Assembly: GCA_027365715.1 (NCBI GenBank)
Contig: DAHXLZ010000065.1
Coordinates: 1-14,851, forward strand
Direction: 5' to 3'
Source of the DNA: Methanomassiliicoccales archaeon
GTDB taxonomy: Archaea; Thermoplasmatota; Thermoplasmata; Sysuiplasmatales; Sysuiplasmataceae
Length of the DNA stretch: 14,851 nucleotides
Numbering within the stretch: position 1 is the first letter of the stretch; each line of letters begins with the position of its first letter. Under the pieces are notes generated by a model. The model was given only the letters and a program-made list of their open reading frames with translations. It did not search any database and was not told the DNA's origin. The position numbers and the translations under genes are program-made. This document shows, one piece after another, positions 13,535 to 14,851 of the stretch.

Positions 13535-14851
13535 CGTCGTCACCATTCAATATCTCTTCCTTCACAGCAACAGGATCACCGAGCTTCTCAAGCTTTTCCC
13601 CTTCCATGAGCCTGGTGATTGCTGTTTCCACAGATGCATCTTCAACTCTTATCTGTTTTCTTGTATCTCTGTCCCTGACAGTTACTGTCCTGTTCGCATT
13701 CCATTCATCATCCACGGTGATGCAGTACGGGGTGCCGGCTTCATCCATACGTGCATACCTCCTGCCTATCGACGCAGTGTCGTCATAGATTGATTCGATG
13801 CCTCTCTTCCTGAGCAGTGCTGACAGTTCTCTGGCAGCCTCTTCGAGCTGCCTGCTGGAGACAAGAGGAAACACAGCGGCTTTTATCGGAGCTACCGAAG
13901 GTGGAAGATGGAGAACGGTGTAGCCTCCAGAATCGTCGAATGAATGCTCGAGGAGCGCATAGAAGAGCCTGTCCAGGCCGCTGGCAGGTTCGATGACATG
14001 AGGCACAACCCTTTTTCCGGAGACCTTCTCCTCCTTCTCCTCAACACTGTAACAGTCGCTTGAGACGCTTAACATTCTGCCATTAAGCTCCAGCGGGATG
14101 CTGTCACCGCCGCGGACGGCCGACGGGTCCATCGATTCCAGCATTTCCGCTACAGCCTTCGCGTCCTTCCGGAATAGCGGGCCCAGCTTTGCCCTGTCCG
14201 CTCTGACTCTGATCCTCTTTTCGATTCTAACCGTGTCACCCTTCCTGAAATGGCTGAGTTCCATGCCTGAGGCTGATGAATGAGATTTCAGATCAAAGTC
14301 CCCCCTGTCTGCAATGCCTGTCACTTCGGTCCAGCCGCTGCTGAGCAGTGCCTCCATGTCCCAGCAGTCAAGCGCATAGTGTGCCAGCTCATCTTTTCTA
14401 TGCTGCCTGAATCGCAACCGTGATGGGTCCAGACCGATTGCAATGCCGAAACTGTATGTAAGGTTCATGAAGTATGCGTGTGCATCGCTCAGTATCTGTC
14501 CTCCTGTTACAGCCTCCCTGAAGGAGATGTTGAGTGTATTGCCTTCCCTTGGAACAAAATGCATCTTCCGGCTGGAAAGGGTTCCTGAGGAGGGCCATTT
14601 CTTCTCCTCCGGATCCAGAAAAACCTCCGCTTCCATAATGTTGAATTCCCTAAGTCGCAACAGGCCCTGCCTCGGTGATATTTCGTTTCTGAAGGCCCTG
14701 CCGGTCTGCAATACTCCGAATGGAAGTTTTTCCCTGTAAAAGCGACTCAGATTCTGGAAATTGATGAATATTCCCTGTGGAGTCTCAGGCCTGAGATAGG
14801 CACTTCTTGCCTGTGAGGGCCCTATGTGAGTTTGGAACATGAGGTTGAATT
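13527..14851 (-). CDS. glyS: Glycyl-tRNA synthetase (class II, archaeal type), 5' end outside window
   Basis: Charges tRNA-Gly with glycine. About 440 C-terminal residues are visible; the N-terminus, including class II motif 1, lies beyond the right edge. Visible features are TxIGPSQARSAYLRPETPQG with IFINF, the motif 2 region GRAFRNEISPRQGLLRLREF and EAEVF, motif 3 around EPASGLDRLFYALLEHSFDD, and the anticodon-binding domain from about SVAPIKAAVFPLV to YARMDEAGTPYCITVDDEW. This is the archaeal/eukaryal alpha2-type synthetase, not the bacterial alpha2beta2 form. The protein ends in an acidic GDDDE tail whose codons overlap the start of the CBS/HPF-like gene (ATGAATGA), implying translational coupling. 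No frameshift is seen in the visible part. Confidence 0.96.
   Translation of the reverse strand, partial: FNLMFQTHIGPSQARSAYLRPETPQGIFINFQNLSRFYREKLPFGVLQTGRAFRNEISPRQGLLRLREFNIMEAEVFLDPEEKKWPSSGTLSSRKMHFVPREGNTLNISFREAVTGGQILSDAHAYFMNLTYSFGIAIGLDPSRLRFRQHRKDELAHYALDCWDMEALLSSGWTEVTGIADRGDFDLKSHSSASGMELSHFRKGDTVRIEKRIRVRADRAKLGPLFRKDAKAVAEMLESMDPSAVRGGDSIPLELNGRMLSVSSDCYSVEEKEEKVSGKRVVPHVIEPASGLDRLFYALLEHSFDDSGGYTVLHLPPSVAPIKAAVFPLVSSRQLEEAARELSALLRKRGIESIYDDTASIGRRYARMDEAGTPYCITVDDEWNANRTVTVRDRDTRKQIRVEDASVETAITRLMEGEKLEKLGDPVAVKEEILNGDDDE

Overview
The window looks like a compact chromosome segment from a euryarchaeal-type archaeon, possibly Thermoplasmata or a relative. This is inferred from gene content, not from a database match. 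The main evidence is the archaeal aromatic route (ADH synthase plus dehydroquinate synthase II and a GHMP-type shikimate kinase), an archaeal ACT-domain regulator, an archaeal-type glycyl-tRNA synthetase, TATA-like promoters and GGAGG-type ribosome binding sites. At least four genes appear to start with TTG. No rRNA, tRNA, CRISPR array, transposase or phage gene was seen.

Left block, minus strand (1-3521): a tight shikimate operon. It runs ADH synthase, 3-dehydroquinate synthase II, a fused dehydroquinate dehydratase/shikimate dehydrogenase, and then a shikimate kinase cut by the left edge. The genes are 3-7 nt apart or overlap. Divergent to it is a single HTH plus ACT-domain regulator (3595-4095, plus). 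The divergent spacer holds one near-symmetric TATA element and several TGTAT/ATACA half-sites, so the regulator may control itself and the aro operon.

Middle block (4099-6919, minus): a solitary beta-class TSPPY DNA methyltransferase with an N-terminal DNA-binding HTH, and a membrane GT2 glycosyltransferase. A roughly 300-nt non-coding stretch (6920-7228) with several potential hairpins follows.

Carbamoyl-phosphate synthetase block (7229-11472, minus): carA followed by carB. carB is full length only if one extra T near 10302-10304 is removed, and its family-consistent start is an ATT codon placed exactly behind a strong SD. Similar CAGACTCT/GTCTGT hairpins lie on both sides of carAB.

Right block: a small plus-strand anchored DUF4382-like surface protein (11729-12244), then on the minus strand glycyl-tRNA synthetase (5' end beyond the right edge) overlapping a protein with four CBS repeats and a C-terminal domain that reads like the ribosome-hibernation factor HPF/S30AE fold. 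The last is the most intriguing protein here: a possible nucleotide-sensing ribosome hibernation factor coupled to a translation gene.
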